Shown piece by piece: positions 51,717 to 61,155 of a stretch of 64,000 nucleotides of DNA (position 1 is its first letter; each line of letters opens with the position of its first letter). The translations under genes and the position numbers were made by a program. The notes below the pieces were generated by a model. That model was not told where the DNA came from. It ran no database searches and worked only from the letters and a program-made list of their open reading frames with translations. This DNA comes from 630D-37 sp037478835 (lineage in GTDB: Bacteria; Chloroflexota; Anaerolineae; Anaerolineales; Villigracilaceae), in contig JBBFLV010000002.1 in the NCBI GenBank assembly GCA_037478835.1, forward strand, positions 62,001 through 126,000. The letters run 5' to 3'.

Positions 51717-54158
51717 TCACTGCAAGTCGACGCGTAGGCGTGCTACCGAAGCGACACTATCGCCGGGTTGTGGTGTGATCAGGCGCACTCCACGCGTGGC
51801 GCGACCGGATTGCTTGACATCCTGAACTTTCACGCGCAAGACGATCCCATTGGCCGTGATCAGGGTAAGATCGTCCTGTGGTCGGACAACCCGTGCTGCC
51901 ACAATTTTACCCACATTTGGCAACGCTTTGCGATCGATGGTCGCTATGCCACTGCCGGCGCGTCCTTGCACGGGGTATTCTTCGAGCGGAGTGCGTTTGC
52001 CGAAGCCCTGCGCCGTGACGATGAGTAAATCGGCATCGGGTTCGACGATATCCATGCTGGCGATCGCATCCCCCTCTTCCAGGCGAATGGCCTGCACGCC
52101 GGCGGCCGTGCGTCCCATGGGGCGCACTTCGCTTTCCGCAAAGCGCAATGCTTTCCCCTGCTCGGTGACCAGGATCACCTCGTTCTCGCCGTGGCTCAGG
52201 TGTGCCCAGCCGAGTATGTCGCCGCTTTCCAGCGTCATGGCGATCATCCCGGAAGATCGCACGGTGGCGAATTCGGAAAGCGCCAGGCGCTTGATCTTTC
52301 CCTTGCGCGTGGTCAGGATGCAATAGCGAGCCGCCGAAAAGTCCGAGACGGCCATCGCCGCTGTCACGCGTTCGCCGGCTTCGAGTGCCAGCACATTGAC
52401 CAGCGCAATCCCGCGCCCGTTGCGATCGGCATCCGGAATTTGATAGACCTTTTCGGAATAGACCTTGCCTCGATCGGTGAAGAAGAGAAGGGTATCCAGC
52501 GTCCGCGCCGGCAGGAGCATCACCACCTCATCTTCCTCGCGCGTGGTGTGACCGGTCACCCCTCTTCCGCCGCGCCCTTGAGAACGGAAGGCATTCACCG
52601 AAATGCGCTTGATATAGCCGCGCTCGGTCAAGCTGATCAAGACGGCCTCATCTTGTACCAGGTCCTCTTCCTGTAGCGTCTCGGCTTCGGCCAGGATACG
52701 GGTGCGCCGTTCGTCTCCGTACTTTTGTGCCAGTTCCTGCATTTCTTCGCGGATCAGGTTGAGCACTTTCTGCGGATGTGCCAACAGGTCTTCCAGATGT
52801 TCGATCCAGGCCTGGGTCTGGCGATGTTCTTCTTCGATTTTTTGTCGCTCCAGGGCGGCCAGCCGGCGCAATTGCAGGTCGAGGATCGCCTGTGCCTGAA
52901 CCTCGGTGAGCCGGAAGCGCTTCATCAGGCGCTGACGGGCCTGATCTGCATCCGGCGATTCGCGAATCGTCTGGATCACCGCATCCAGGTTCGCCAGGGC
53001 GATCAGGTAGCCATCCAGCACGTGCAGCCGAGCGCGTGCCTTTTCGAGGTCGTAGGTCGCCCGGCGCGTGATCACCTGTCGCCGGTGCTCGATGAAGACC
53101 TGGAGCGCCTTTTTGAGCGGCAGCAGGCGCGGTTCCCCATCCACCAAGGCCAGCATTTGCACCCCAAAGGTGCTCTGTAAGGGGGTGAATTTATAGAGCT
53201 GATTGAGCACCTTCTGCGGCTGGGCGCCGCGTTTCAGCTCGATCACGATGCTCATGCCGCGGCGATCGGATTCATCCCGCAGATCGGCGATCTGATCGAT
53301 CTTCTCCTCGCGCACCAGCTCGGCAATGCGCTCGATGAGCGCGGCTTTGTTCACCTGGTAAGGGATTTCGGTGATGACGATCTGGTATCGCCCACCTTTG
53401 ATCTCCTCGATGTGCGCCACACCGCGCAGGATCAGCCGTCCGTGGCCGGTGGCGTAGGCGGATTCAATCCCTTGCGTGCCCAAAATGATGCCGCCGGTAG
53501 GGAAATCCGGCCCCGGCACATAGCGCAAGAGCTCGGCGACCGTCACGTCGTCGATCTGCTCAAAACGATCGATGAGATAGGCCACCGCTGCGGCCAATTC
53601 GCGTAGGTTATGCGGCGGGATGTTCGTCGCCATGCCAACGGCGATGCCCGAAGCGCCGTTCATCAGCAGGTTGGGCAAACGCGCCGGCAGAACGGCGGGT
53701 TCCTTCAGGCTATCGTCAAAGTTTGGGACGAAGTCCACCGTATCCTTATCGATGTCAACGAGCAGTTCCTCGGCCAGTGCTGTCAGGCGCGCTTCGGTGT
53801 AACGCATGGCCGCTGGCGGATCGCCATCCACCGAACCGAAATTCCCCTGACCATCTACCAACAGGTAGCGCATGGAGAAATCTTGCGCCATGCGCGCCAT
53901 GGCCTCGTAGACGGCGGCATCTCCGTGGGGGTGGTACTTTCCGAGCACTTCGCCGACGATACGCGCCGATTTTTTGTAAGCCGCATTGTGGCGCAATCCC
54001 ATTTCGTGCATGGCATAGAGAATGCGTCGTTGCACCGGCTTTAACCCATCACGCGCATCCGGCAGCGCCCGTGCCACGATCACACTCATGGCGTAATCCA
54101 GGTACGCCGAGCGCACCTCTTCGTTAATATCTACCGGTTGTACCAAACCGACTTCCAT
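51717..54158 (-). CDS. gyrA: DNA gyrase subunit A
   Basis: 813 residues from MEVGLVQPVDINEEVRSAYL; the ATG at 54158 follows AAGAGG. The breakage-reunion domain has the catalytic Tyr in MRYTEARLT. QGRGGRG at the start of the C-terminal beta-pinwheel is the GyrA box, distinguishing it from ParC. Alanine stands at residue 81 and glutamate at 85, the positions of E. coli S83 and D87, where acidic/hydroxyl residues bind quinolones. Introduces negative supercoils with GyrB, which is not in this window. Confidence 0.97.
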   Translation of the reverse strand: MEVGLVQPVDINEEVRSAYLDYAMSVIVARALPDARDGLKPVQRRILYAMHEMGLRHNAAYKKSARIVGEVLGKYHPHGDAAVYEAMARMAQDFSMRYLLVDGQGNFGSVDGDPPAAMRYTEARLTALAEELLVDIDKDTVDFVPNFDDSLKEPAVLPARLPNLLMNGASGIAVGMATNIPPHNLRELAAAVAYLIDRFEQIDDVTVAELLRYVPGPDFPTGGIILGTQGIESAYATGHGRLILRGVAHIEEIKGGRYQIVITEIPYQVNKAALIERIAELVREEKIDQIADLRDESDRRGMSIVIELKRGAQPQKVLNQLYKFTPLQSTFGVQMLALVDGEPRLLPLKKALQVFIEHRRQVITRRATYDLEKARARLHVLDGYLIALANLDAVIQTIRESPDADQARQRLMKRFRLTEVQAQAILDLQLRRLAALERQKIEEEHRQTQAWIEHLEDLLAHPQKVLNLIREEMQELAQKYGDERRTRILAEAETLQEEDLVQDEAVLISLTERGYIKRISVNAFRSQGRGGRGVTGHTTREEDEVVMLLPARTLDTLLFFTDRGKVYSEKVYQIPDADRNGRGIALVNVLALEAGERVTAAMAVSDFSAARYCILTTRKGKIKRLALSEFATVRSSGMIAMTLESGDILGWAHLSHGENEVILVTEQGKALRFAESEVRPMGRTAAGVQAIRLEEGDAIASMDIVEPDADLLIVTAQGFGKRTPLEEYPVQGRAGSGIATIDRKALPNVGKIVAARVVRPQDDLTLITANGIVLRVKVQDVKQSGRATRGVRLITPQPGDSVASVARLRVDLQ

Positions 54159-54196
54159 AAGCCTCTTTCCCGCAAAAAGTGATGTACAACGGCAAT

Positions 54197-54218
54197 AAAA
54201 AAGCCCGCTCGCGCGGGC
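54197..54218 (-). terminator. Intrinsic terminator after tRNA-Leu
   Basis: On the minus strand GCCCGC / GCGGGC form a 6-bp stem with a 4-base loop, followed by six T residues. It lies just beyond the 3' end of the tRNA and upstream of gyrA, so the tRNA is probably transcribed separately. Confidence 0.85.
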
Positions 54219-54223
54219 CTGTG

Positions 54224-54308
54224 TGCCGAAGGTGGGATTTGAACCCACACGGGGGAACCCCCACTACGCCCTGAACGTAGCGCGTCTGCCAAATTCCGCC
54301 ACTTCGGC
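54224..54308 (-). tRNA. tRNA-Leu (anticodon CAG)
   Basis: 85 nt. Acceptor stem GCCGAAG / CTTCGGC with discriminator A; anticodon stem CTACG / CGTAG with loop TTCAGGG, giving anticodon CAG; a long variable arm GTGGGGGTTCCCCCGT typical of Leu; T-arm GTGGG-TTCAAAT-CCCAC. CCA is not encoded. Confidence 0.95.
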
Positions 54309-54345
54309 GTTGCGCTGGTTATTTTACCCTCTCTCGCTCAAAGTG

Positions 54346-55479
54346 TCAACGTTTTTCCTGTTTGATGCCCTCTTTTTCCTTCAGCGCCTGCACAATGCGT
54401 TCCGCGGCGCGACCATCTCCGAACGGATTGACGGCCCGTGCCATGGCCTCATAGGCCGCGGGATCGTCTAGCAAGCGCTCGGCCTCGCGCAAAATGGTTT
54501 CCGTCTCCGTGCCCACCAGTTTGAGCACCCCGGCTTCCACTCCTTCTGGGCGCTCGGTCACGTTGCGCAGCACAAGCACCGGCACCCCGAAAACCGGCGC
54601 TTCCTCCTGAATTCCGCCGGAATCGGTCAAGATCAAGGTCGCATGGCGCATTAGATGAACAAGTGGTAGGTAATCCAGCGGCGGCAAGAGCAGGATGTTC
54701 TCCACACCATCCAGCTCACTCCGCACAACGCTCTGCACATTCGGATTGAGATGGACAGGGTAAATGATAAAAAGGTCACCGCGGCGCGCCAACCGCTGCA
54801 GCGCCCGGCAAATCTGCTGTAACGGCGCCCCGAAGTTCTCGCGCCGATGAGCGGTGACCAGGATCAGCCGCTTCGCTTGACCTTGAACCCGGTCCAGCAA
54901 ATCGGCTACTTCCTTCGGGATGGGTTGTGCCGCCACGTATTGCAATGCATCGATCACCGGGTTGCCGGTGACCAGGATATTCGCTTCGGGAATGCCTTCG
55001 CGCAGCAGGTTCCGGCGCGCCCATTCGGTCGGCGCAAAATGCAGATCGGCGATCACGCCGGCAATGCGACGGTTGATCTCTTCCGGAAACGGTTGCCACT
55101 TATCATAGGTGCGCAGGCCGGCCTCTACATGTCCTACCCGAATGCGATGATAGTAGGCCACCAGCGCCGTGATCGCCACCGTGGTCGTATCTCCCTGCAC
55201 CAACACCCAATCCGGGCGAAAATCTTCTAACACCGGTTCCAAATGGGTAAAGATCGCCGCGGCCAGTTCTCCAAGGCTCTGATCTTCGCGCATCAGGTTC
55301 AGATCGTAATCCGGGCGAATCCGGAAGAGATCGAGCACCTGATCGAGCATCTGGCGGTGCTGGGCCGTTACGCAAACGCGACTTTCGATGTCGTTTGCTG
55401 CGGCCAGGCGACGGACGATCGGCGCCATCTTCACCGCTTCCGGGCGGGTGCCGAAGACGGAGAGCACGCGCAACGTCAT
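54346..55479 (-). CDS. wecB: UDP-N-acetylglucosamine 2-epimerase (non-hydrolysing)
   Basis: 377 residues from MTLRVLSVFGTRPEAVKMAP. Motifs include VQGDTTTVAITALVAYY, HVEAGLRTYDKWQPFPEEINR, VTAHRRENFG and LTDSGGIQEEAP. Converts UDP-GlcNAc to UDP-ManNAc for surface polysaccharides. AAGGAG upstream of the ATG. Overlaps the dehydrogenase gene wecC by four bases, so the pair forms a coupled UDP-ManNAcA unit. Confidence 0.95.
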   Translation of the reverse strand: MTLRVLSVFGTRPEAVKMAPIVRRLAAANDIESRVCVTAQHRQMLDQVLDLFRIRPDYDLNLMREDQSLGELAAAIFTHLEPVLEDFRPDWVLVQGDTTTVAITALVAYYHRIRVGHVEAGLRTYDKWQPFPEEINRRIAGVIADLHFAPTEWARRNLLREGIPEANILVTGNPVIDALQYVAAQPIPKEVADLLDRVQGQAKRLILVTAHRRENFGAPLQQICRALQRLARRGDLFIIYPVHLNPNVQSVVRSELDGVENILLLPPLDYLPLVHLMRHATLILTDSGGIQEEAPVFGVPVLVLRNVTERPEGVEAGVLKLVGTETETILREAERLLDDPAAYEAMARAVNPFGDGRAAERIVQALKEKEGIKQEKR

Positions 55480-56792
55480 CCTTGCTCCTTGCCATCTCCC
55501 AGCCGCCAAAGGCGGAATCCGGCGGCCTGCCAGCGTGCCGCATCCCAGGCATTCACCGTATCCACGATCAGACGGGCCGGTGTTTGCGCGGCGATCGCCT
55601 GGGGTTCGAGTTGCAGGAACGTGGTATGGCGCACGAGCACCAGGATTAACTCTGCCTCGGCCAGCGCTTGTTCGAGGGTTGGCACGGCAAATACTCCCTC
55701 GACGTGGGCATCGGGTTTGAACGGCTCAAAGGCTTTTACCCGTGCGCCTTCCCGTTGGAGTAGGTGAATGACCTCAATGGCCGGGCTTTCGCGCAGATCG
55801 TCTACATCCGGCTTATAGGCCAGGCCCAATGCGGCAATGCGCCGATCTCTTAATTCGCCACCCAAGGCTTTGCGCACCTTTTCGACCACAAAGCGCGGTT
55901 GTCCGTCGTTCACCTCGCGCGCCGTGCGGATCAGCTGCGCCAGGTCAGGGGCGGCTTCGACCAGGAACCACGGGTCAACGCTGATGCAGTGACCGCCCAC
56001 CCCCGGCCCTGGGCTTAGGATTTTCACGCGTGGGTGACGATTGGCCAGGGCGATCGCTTCCCACACATTGACGCCCAGTCGCTCGGCCAGCCGGGCGAAT
56101 TCGTTGGCGATGGCGATGTTCACGTCGCGATAGGTGTTTTCCATCAGCTTCACCATTTCGGCCGTTGTCGCGTCGGTGAGGACGATTTCCCCTTTTACGA
56201 ACGTAGCATAAAGGTCACGGCCGGCGCGGGCCGATTCGGGGGTAACCCCGCCGATGACACGGGCGTTCTCGATCAACTCGCGCAAAATTTGTCCGGGCAG
56301 CACGCGTTCCGGCGAATAGGCCAGATAGAAATCCACCCCCGCTTTCAGGCCGGAGCGTTCCAAGATCGGCGCCACCACCTTTTCTGTTGTTCCCGGCGGC
56401 GAGGTGGATTCCAGCACCACCAAATTCCCCTTACGCAGGTAGGGGACGATCGCTTCGCTGGCGGCTTTGACGGCACTTAGATCGGCCATCTTATAGAAAC
56501 GTCCCTCGTATTCCCCATAGCGATCGTCCAGAAAGGGGGTCGGGACGGCGATGATGAACGCATCGGCCTCAGCCGGTTGCTGCGAAACGCGCAAATGTCC
56601 GGACTTGAAGGCCGCCTCGACCAGTGTACGCAAACCCGGTTCGTGTAGATGAATCCCGCCATTGCGTAGCGTTTCAATGACGTGGGCATTGATATCCACC
56701 CCGATCACGTTCAGCCCATGGGTCGCAAACGTGCTTGCCGTTGGCAGACCGATATAGCCCAATCCTAAGACGCAAAGAGTTTTGAAGTTCAC
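55476..56792 (-). CDS. wecC: UDP-N-acetyl-D-mannosamine dehydrogenase
   Basis: 438 residues starting at a GTG (56792) behind AGGAG. Rossmann motif VLGLGYIGLPTASTFATHG, STSPPGTTEK, catalytic lysine region MVKLMENTYRDVNIAIANEF, catalytic Cys in GPGVGGHCISVDPW, and the C-terminal LGLAYKPDVDDLRESPA. Oxidises UDP-ManNAc to UDP-ManNAcA in two NAD+-dependent steps. The pair with wecB indicates an exopolysaccharide or teichuronic-like glycan. Confidence 0.95.
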   Translation of the reverse strand: MNFKTLCVLGLGYIGLPTASTFATHGLNVIGVDINAHVIETLRNGGIHLHEPGLRTLVEAAFKSGHLRVSQQPAEADAFIIAVPTPFLDDRYGEYEGRFYKMADLSAVKAASEAIVPYLRKGNLVVLESTSPPGTTEKVVAPILERSGLKAGVDFYLAYSPERVLPGQILRELIENARVIGGVTPESARAGRDLYATFVKGEIVLTDATTAEMVKLMENTYRDVNIAIANEFARLAERLGVNVWEAIALANRHPRVKILSPGPGVGGHCISVDPWFLVEAAPDLAQLIRTAREVNDGQPRFVVEKVRKALGGELRDRRIAALGLAYKPDVDDLRESPAIEVIHLLQREGARVKAFEPFKPDAHVEGVFAVPTLEQALAEAELILVLVRHTTFLQLEPQAIAAQTPARLIVDTVNAWDAARWQAAGFRLWRLGDGKEQG

Positions 56793-57400
56793 GGATTCTC
56801 CTGAAAAATTAGGGTACGATGATTCTGAGTATGCGGAGCAGCATCCCTATGGACTTTGTTCCTTCACCCGACCTTTTTGCATCGTCAAGAGATTTGGTAA
56901 AGGAATTTCGCTCCGATTCCACGTTTCACAATTATACCCAACGGAGAGAGAGCGAGAGGTGAGAACGTGAGAAGGTGAGAACGTGAGAAGAGGAGAGCGT
57001 GAGAAGGGGAGAAGGGGAGAAATGAGTTTTTCAAGAGTTTTGTGTGGTCGTTCGGAGATCGGCCTTGTGGGGTCATGCACGGTGGCCGGCTACTTTGTGC
57101 AACGCACCCTATTAAGGCCCTGAAAAGCCCCATTTTTCCTACTAGTGATTGTTCACAGATTGGTCAAACTACTTTTCGCGCTTCTCGCCTGTCCGCGGTG
57201 GAAGAAAAGTGCTTTATCTGCCGGTCTTTGTGCTCCCTGTTCCCTCAGACGGCTTGAGATGTCGGGAAAATGGGCCCAAAGTAGGAAGATTTTTTGGTCC
57301 GTTAACTTTACAAATGTTTGAACAGTCACTTTTTCCAACCGTCCACCGTCTATCGTCTATAGTATAATCCCCCCAATTTAGCCATTGGTGGAGGTGAAAA
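56793..57400. other. Long intergenic region with purine repeats and inverted repeats
   Basis: 608 bases. 56940-57030 is a near-pure purine tract of GAGAAGG, GTGAGAAC and GGGGAGAA units, complementary in style to 38165-38268. 57129-57139 (CCCATTTTTCC) and 57264-57274 (GGGAAAATGGG) are inverted with one mismatch; 57136-57143 and 57280-57287 (TTCCTACT / AGTAGGAA) are inverted exactly. A TATAAT at 57363 may be the -10 box of the aminotransferase gene. No ORF supported. Structured non-coding RNA is possible but unproven. Confidence 0.6.
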
Positions 57401-58585
57401 ATGTCACATATTGTCGATAGCATCTCGTTTGGTGCGATTGTCCAGGTGCGCGATCGCTTGCTCGAACAGCAGGCAAAGGGGCGGAAAGTGCTGCGCCTGG
57501 AATCCGGGGACCCCTCTTTCAGTATCCCGGAGCACGTGCGGGAGGCGATGGAAAAGGCACTGCGTGAGGGGCAAACCCACTACACGGCATCCACCGGCAT
57601 TCCCCAGCTGCGCGAAGCGCTCTTCCGTAAGGTGACCCAAGAAAATGGCCTGCATGTGCCTAACCCGGATCACATCGTGGTGACCAACGGCGGAATGCAC
57701 GGTCTCTATGTGCTTTTCCGCGCCCTGCTGGAACCCGGTGACGAGGTGATCCTCCCCGATCCGATGTGGACGGAGATCGGCGAGAACATTCGCTTGGGCG
57801 GGGGAATACCGGTGCCGGTGCGCTTGCGACCGGAAGACAGGTATCAGTACGATCCCGAAGCGATCGCAGCGGCCATCACGCCGCGCACCCGGGCGATCTT
57901 CGTCAACACGCCTCACAACCCAACCGGCGCCGTGCTCCCGCGGGAACGCTTGCAGGCGATCGTCGCCCTGGCGGAAAAGCATAACCTGTACCTGGTGAGC
58001 GACGAGGCCTACGAACACGTGCTCTTCGACGAAGAGACCCACACCAGCCTAGGATCGCTGCCCGGCGCAGCCGAGCGGACCTTCAGCGTTTTTTCCATGT
58101 CGAAGACTTATGCGATGAGCGGGCTGCGCGTCGGGTATCTGGTCATTCCGCAGAAGAACATCCTGGAACGGGTGAAGAAACTGGTGCGCTGCACGATCAA
58201 CGGCGTGAACTCGGTGGCGCAGTGGGGGGCGGTAGCAGCCGTCAACGGCCCACAGGACGCGACGCGTGCCATGGCGCGGGAGTATCAATATCGGCGTGAC
58301 GTGCTCTATGCCGCCTTGGAGAAAGCCCCTTACATCAAACCGTTCAAGCCCTCCGGCGCGTTTTACCTGTGGGCGCAGATCACCGAAGATTGGCCCGGTT
58401 ACCAGGGGCAACGCGATGATTGGTCGATGACGAATTACCTGATCGATCAGGCCGGTATCGGCTCTTCTCCCGGCTCGGCGTTCGGCAAGGCCGGTGAGGG
58501 GCACATTCGTTTTGCCTTCTCTTGTTCCACCGATCAGGTGGAGGAAGCGGCGCGCCTGCTGCCTCAGGTGCTATCCGCGGCGTAG
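57401..58585 (+). CDS. Class I/II PLP-dependent aminotransferase
   Basis: 394 residues. VVTNGGMHGLYVLF, NTPHNPTGAVLP, VSDEAYEHVLFD and SMSKTYAMSGLRVGYLVIP with the Schiff-base lysine, plus the Arg in RFAFSCSTDQV, place it in the aspartate/aromatic aminotransferase subgroup I-gamma. GGAGG precedes the start. Its 3' end overlaps the 3' end of the convergent transglycosylase gene by 22 bases. Confidence 0.94.
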   Translation: MSHIVDSISFGAIVQVRDRLLEQQAKGRKVLRLESGDPSFSIPEHVREAMEKALREGQTHYTASTGIPQLREALFRKVTQENGLHVPNPDHIVVTNGGMHGLYVLFRALLEPGDEVILPDPMWTEIGENIRLGGGIPVPVRLRPEDRYQYDPEAIAAAITPRTRAIFVNTPHNPTGAVLPRERLQAIVALAEKHNLYLVSDEAYEHVLFDEETHTSLGSLPGAAERTFSVFSMSKTYAMSGLRVGYLVIPQKNILERVKKLVRCTINGVNSVAQWGAVAAVNGPQDATRAMAREYQYRRDVLYAALEKAPYIKPFKPSGAFYLWAQITEDWPGYQGQRDDWSMTNYLIDQAGIGSSPGSAFGKAGEGHIRFAFSCSTDQVEEAARLLPQVLSAA

Positions 58586-60981
58586 AGCGTGCGGTAGATG
58601 ATGTAGATCTCGTAAATCTGCCGCAGGTAACGGCGCGTTTCCTGGAAGCGGATGACCTCGACGAAGAGATCCGGGTCCCCTGCGGCCAGGCGTTGCCATT
58701 CGGCGGCATTGCCGGGGCCAGCGTTATAGGCGGCCAGCGCGGCATAGAGATCGCCGCCGAAGTAGTTGCGTTGGCTCGCCAAATAGTGCACTCCCAGGCG
58801 CAAGTTGACCACCGGACGGGCGAGATCAGCGGTGGTGAAATTCGGCGGCCAGCCGATTTGGCGGGCTAGGCTATCGGCCGTGGAGGGGATGATCTGCATC
58901 AGGCCATGGGCGCCGGCCGAAGAAAGGGCGGAAGGGCGGAAGAGGCTTTCCTGGCGCACCAGGCTGAAGAGCAGGAGCACGTCCACACCTTCCTGTTCGG
59001 CCAGCGGTGCCAGCACTTCGGCATAGTAGGGACCGTAGCGTACGTGGGTGAAGTAGGCCGGGGCGCGCAGCGAGGAAGCGGCATCGTTCAGGCCGGCCAG
59101 GTCGAGCACCTGGCGCGCGCTCAGGATGGCGAGGTCATACACCCGCAGGCGACGGAAGGCTTCGATCAGGCGGAAACTGGCGGCGGCATCGCCGGCAACG
59201 GCCTCTCGTAGGGCATCCCACTCGGCGTGGGCCTCGTCATAGCGTCCTAACGCCCAGAGCTCATTGCCGCGCACCCAGCGCGCGTCCTGTTCTAGGTTTG
59301 CGAGCGAGGTTAAGTCCAGGTCGGCAGGATAGTTCAGGGTCAGTCGCAGCCAGGCGGCCGCGGCGCGCCGTTCTTCTTCCCAATTGATTTCTAAATTCGC
59401 AGGCCGGGTCGTGCTGAAGGGAGCGCGTCCCAGGAGCAGATCGCGTGCCCGTTCGCTGTAGTAACCGGTCGGATCGAGTGCCTGCGCTTGTCGCCAGGCC
59501 TGGGCGGCCTCCTGTGCATTCCCCAAGGCCTGAGCCGTCTTGCCGATCCAAAAGTAGGCACGGGCGCTTCCCTCGGCGGAAGTGGCGGTGAGCAAAAGGC
59601 GCTGAAAGGCGGTCAGGGCGCTGGCATAATCCTTCTTCCGGTAGCGAAGCAGGGCGGCTTGAAAGAGGCCCTCCTCCGCTTGGGGGCTGGAAGGATAGTA
59701 GTTGACGATGCTTTCCCAAACGGCAATGGCGCTCTCGAAGTTCGATGCACGCTCATAGAAGCGGGCGGCGCGGAAGAGCCATTCCGCGGCCTTGGCATCG
59801 CCGCGCCGGGTGCTTGCCAGCTGCAGGAGCACGTTGGCCGCACCGTTGGGATCGCCGCGCGCTGAGGCAAAAAGATCGGCTTTGTTTTCCCAAGCTTCGC
59901 TCCAACGGGGGTGCGAAGGATAGCGCAGGATGAACGCATCCCACGTGCTCAGTGCTTCTTCGTAGCGCCCCATGGCTTCCAGGGTGAGGGCGCGGTAGAA
60001 ATCGGCCGTGCCGTCGTTTTCGGGATGGGTGAGTTGGTAACGGTTGAGTGCTTCCAGCGCAATCCCATATTGTCCGGCATAATAATCTACGATGCCGCGA
60101 TCGAGATCGTCCACCACCACATTCCGGTCGAGCAGTTTGACCAGCGCCTGGTAGGCATAATAGGCCCGCGGGTATTCGTGGACGGCGCGACGCAACCGTT
60201 CGTATGCCTGTGCCATCTGACCCAGCGCTTCGTGGGCCTCGGCGGCCACGTATTCGGCCTCGGCTTTTAGATAATCGTTGTCGCTTTCCTGGATTACCTG
60301 ATCACAGAGAGCGATTGCTCCACCGTAGTCGCCGATTTGGTGACGCGTGCGCGCCATTTTTAGGAGCAGTAACGCCTCATTTTCCGGAGAAGTGACCCCA
60401 CGCGCCACTTCGTAGGCGGCCAGTGCCGACACGGCATCGCCACTTTGGAGCAAGGCGTCGCCGAGCCGCTCCTGGACGAATGCATCCAGCACACCGGGAC
60501 GGAGCAACAGATACGTGCGATAGGCCGCGGCCGCATCCGCATAGCGCCCCAGGTTGCGATAGATTTCCCCGGCCAAGAAGTAGGCCTGCGCCAGGCGCGC
60601 CGTCGGAGGGTTGGCGCGCAACAGTTCCAGGATGACGTTAAGCGCCGTGGCGTACTCTCCCCGTGCATAGAGGGCGCGCGCCCGTAGCCAAAGCGCTTCC
60701 TGGCGCACCATTGCATCGGGATGGGCGATGAAGGGAGCGCTTTCCACGTTGACCCGATCGTAATCCCCCAAAAAGAGCGCCTCCTGTAAGGCGACGATCT
60801 CATTCGGCCAATCTACCACCGGCGTGGAAAGAGGCAAAACTTCCGGGGTAGGCGTGACCCCGGAAGTCGGCGTGGGCATAGGGGAGGGGGAAGGGGTGGT
60901 TGTGGGTGGAACGGTGGAAGGCAGGTTACAGGCCACCAACAATGCCAGGAAGAACAACCACCCGCGCGGCCGGATATGCAT
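58564..60981 (-). CDS. Soluble lytic transglycosylase-like lipoprotein with TPRs
   Basis: 805 residues. Lipobox LVAC in MHIRPRGWLFFLALLVAC, a Pro/Thr/Ser-rich linker, then about 500 residues of tetratricopeptide-like helices (YADAAAAYRTYLLLRPGVLD; RYEEALSTWDAFILRYPSH). The C-terminal Slt domain has the catalytic Glu in SLVRQESLFRPSALSSAGAHG, MQIIPSTA and ALAAYNAGPGNAAEW. Cleaves peptidoglycan to 1,6-anhydro ends, outside the membrane. One base overlaps ccmD. Confidence 0.95.
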   Translation of the reverse strand: MHIRPRGWLFFLALLVACNLPSTVPPTTTPSPSPMPTPTSGVTPTPEVLPLSTPVVDWPNEIVALQEALFLGDYDRVNVESAPFIAHPDAMVRQEALWLRARALYARGEYATALNVILELLRANPPTARLAQAYFLAGEIYRNLGRYADAAAAYRTYLLLRPGVLDAFVQERLGDALLQSGDAVSALAAYEVARGVTSPENEALLLLKMARTRHQIGDYGGAIALCDQVIQESDNDYLKAEAEYVAAEAHEALGQMAQAYERLRRAVHEYPRAYYAYQALVKLLDRNVVVDDLDRGIVDYYAGQYGIALEALNRYQLTHPENDGTADFYRALTLEAMGRYEEALSTWDAFILRYPSHPRWSEAWENKADLFASARGDPNGAANVLLQLASTRRGDAKAAEWLFRAARFYERASNFESAIAVWESIVNYYPSSPQAEEGLFQAALLRYRKKDYASALTAFQRLLLTATSAEGSARAYFWIGKTAQALGNAQEAAQAWRQAQALDPTGYYSERARDLLLGRAPFSTTRPANLEINWEEERRAAAAWLRLTLNYPADLDLTSLANLEQDARWVRGNELWALGRYDEAHAEWDALREAVAGDAAASFRLIEAFRRLRVYDLAILSARQVLDLAGLNDAASSLRAPAYFTHVRYGPYYAEVLAPLAEQEGVDVLLLFSLVRQESLFRPSALSSAGAHGLMQIIPSTADSLARQIGWPPNFTTADLARPVVNLRLGVHYLASQRNYFGGDLYAALAAYNAGPGNAAEWQRLAAGDPDLFVEVIRFQETRRYLRQIYEIYIIYRTLYAADST

Positions 60982-61133
60982 CAGAGTTGCTCTTTTTTCT
61001 CCTCAGAACGCAAAATTTTCAGTTCTTCTTTCAGGTTGCGCCAGCGCAAGGCCAGGCTGATCAGGTAAATACCCATGGCGATGAAGAAGAAAACGTAACC
61101 ACCGATCATGTAGGCAGAAGTATCCGGAGTCAT
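60981..61133 (-). CDS. ccmD: CcmD-like small membrane protein
   Basis: 50 residues: MTPDTSAYMIGGYVFFFIAM, then a membrane helix ending LALRWRNLKEEL and a charged tail RSEEKKEQL. One N-terminal helix followed by a basic-acidic tail is the CcmD layout. It lies 22 bases after ccmC on the same strand. In other bacteria CcmD helps release heme-bound CcmE from CcmABC. Its stop overlaps the start of the transglycosylase gene as TGATG. Confidence 0.82.
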   Translation of the reverse strand: MTPDTSAYMIGGYVFFFIAMGIYLISLALRWRNLKEELKILRSEEKKEQL

Positions 61134-61155
61134 TGTGCACCTCGCTACGTCGAGA

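Noticed and set aside
54223..54471. Plus-strand ORF beginning MPKVGFEPTRG
   Set aside because: This is the well-known antisense translation of a tRNA-Leu gene, which is annotated instead.
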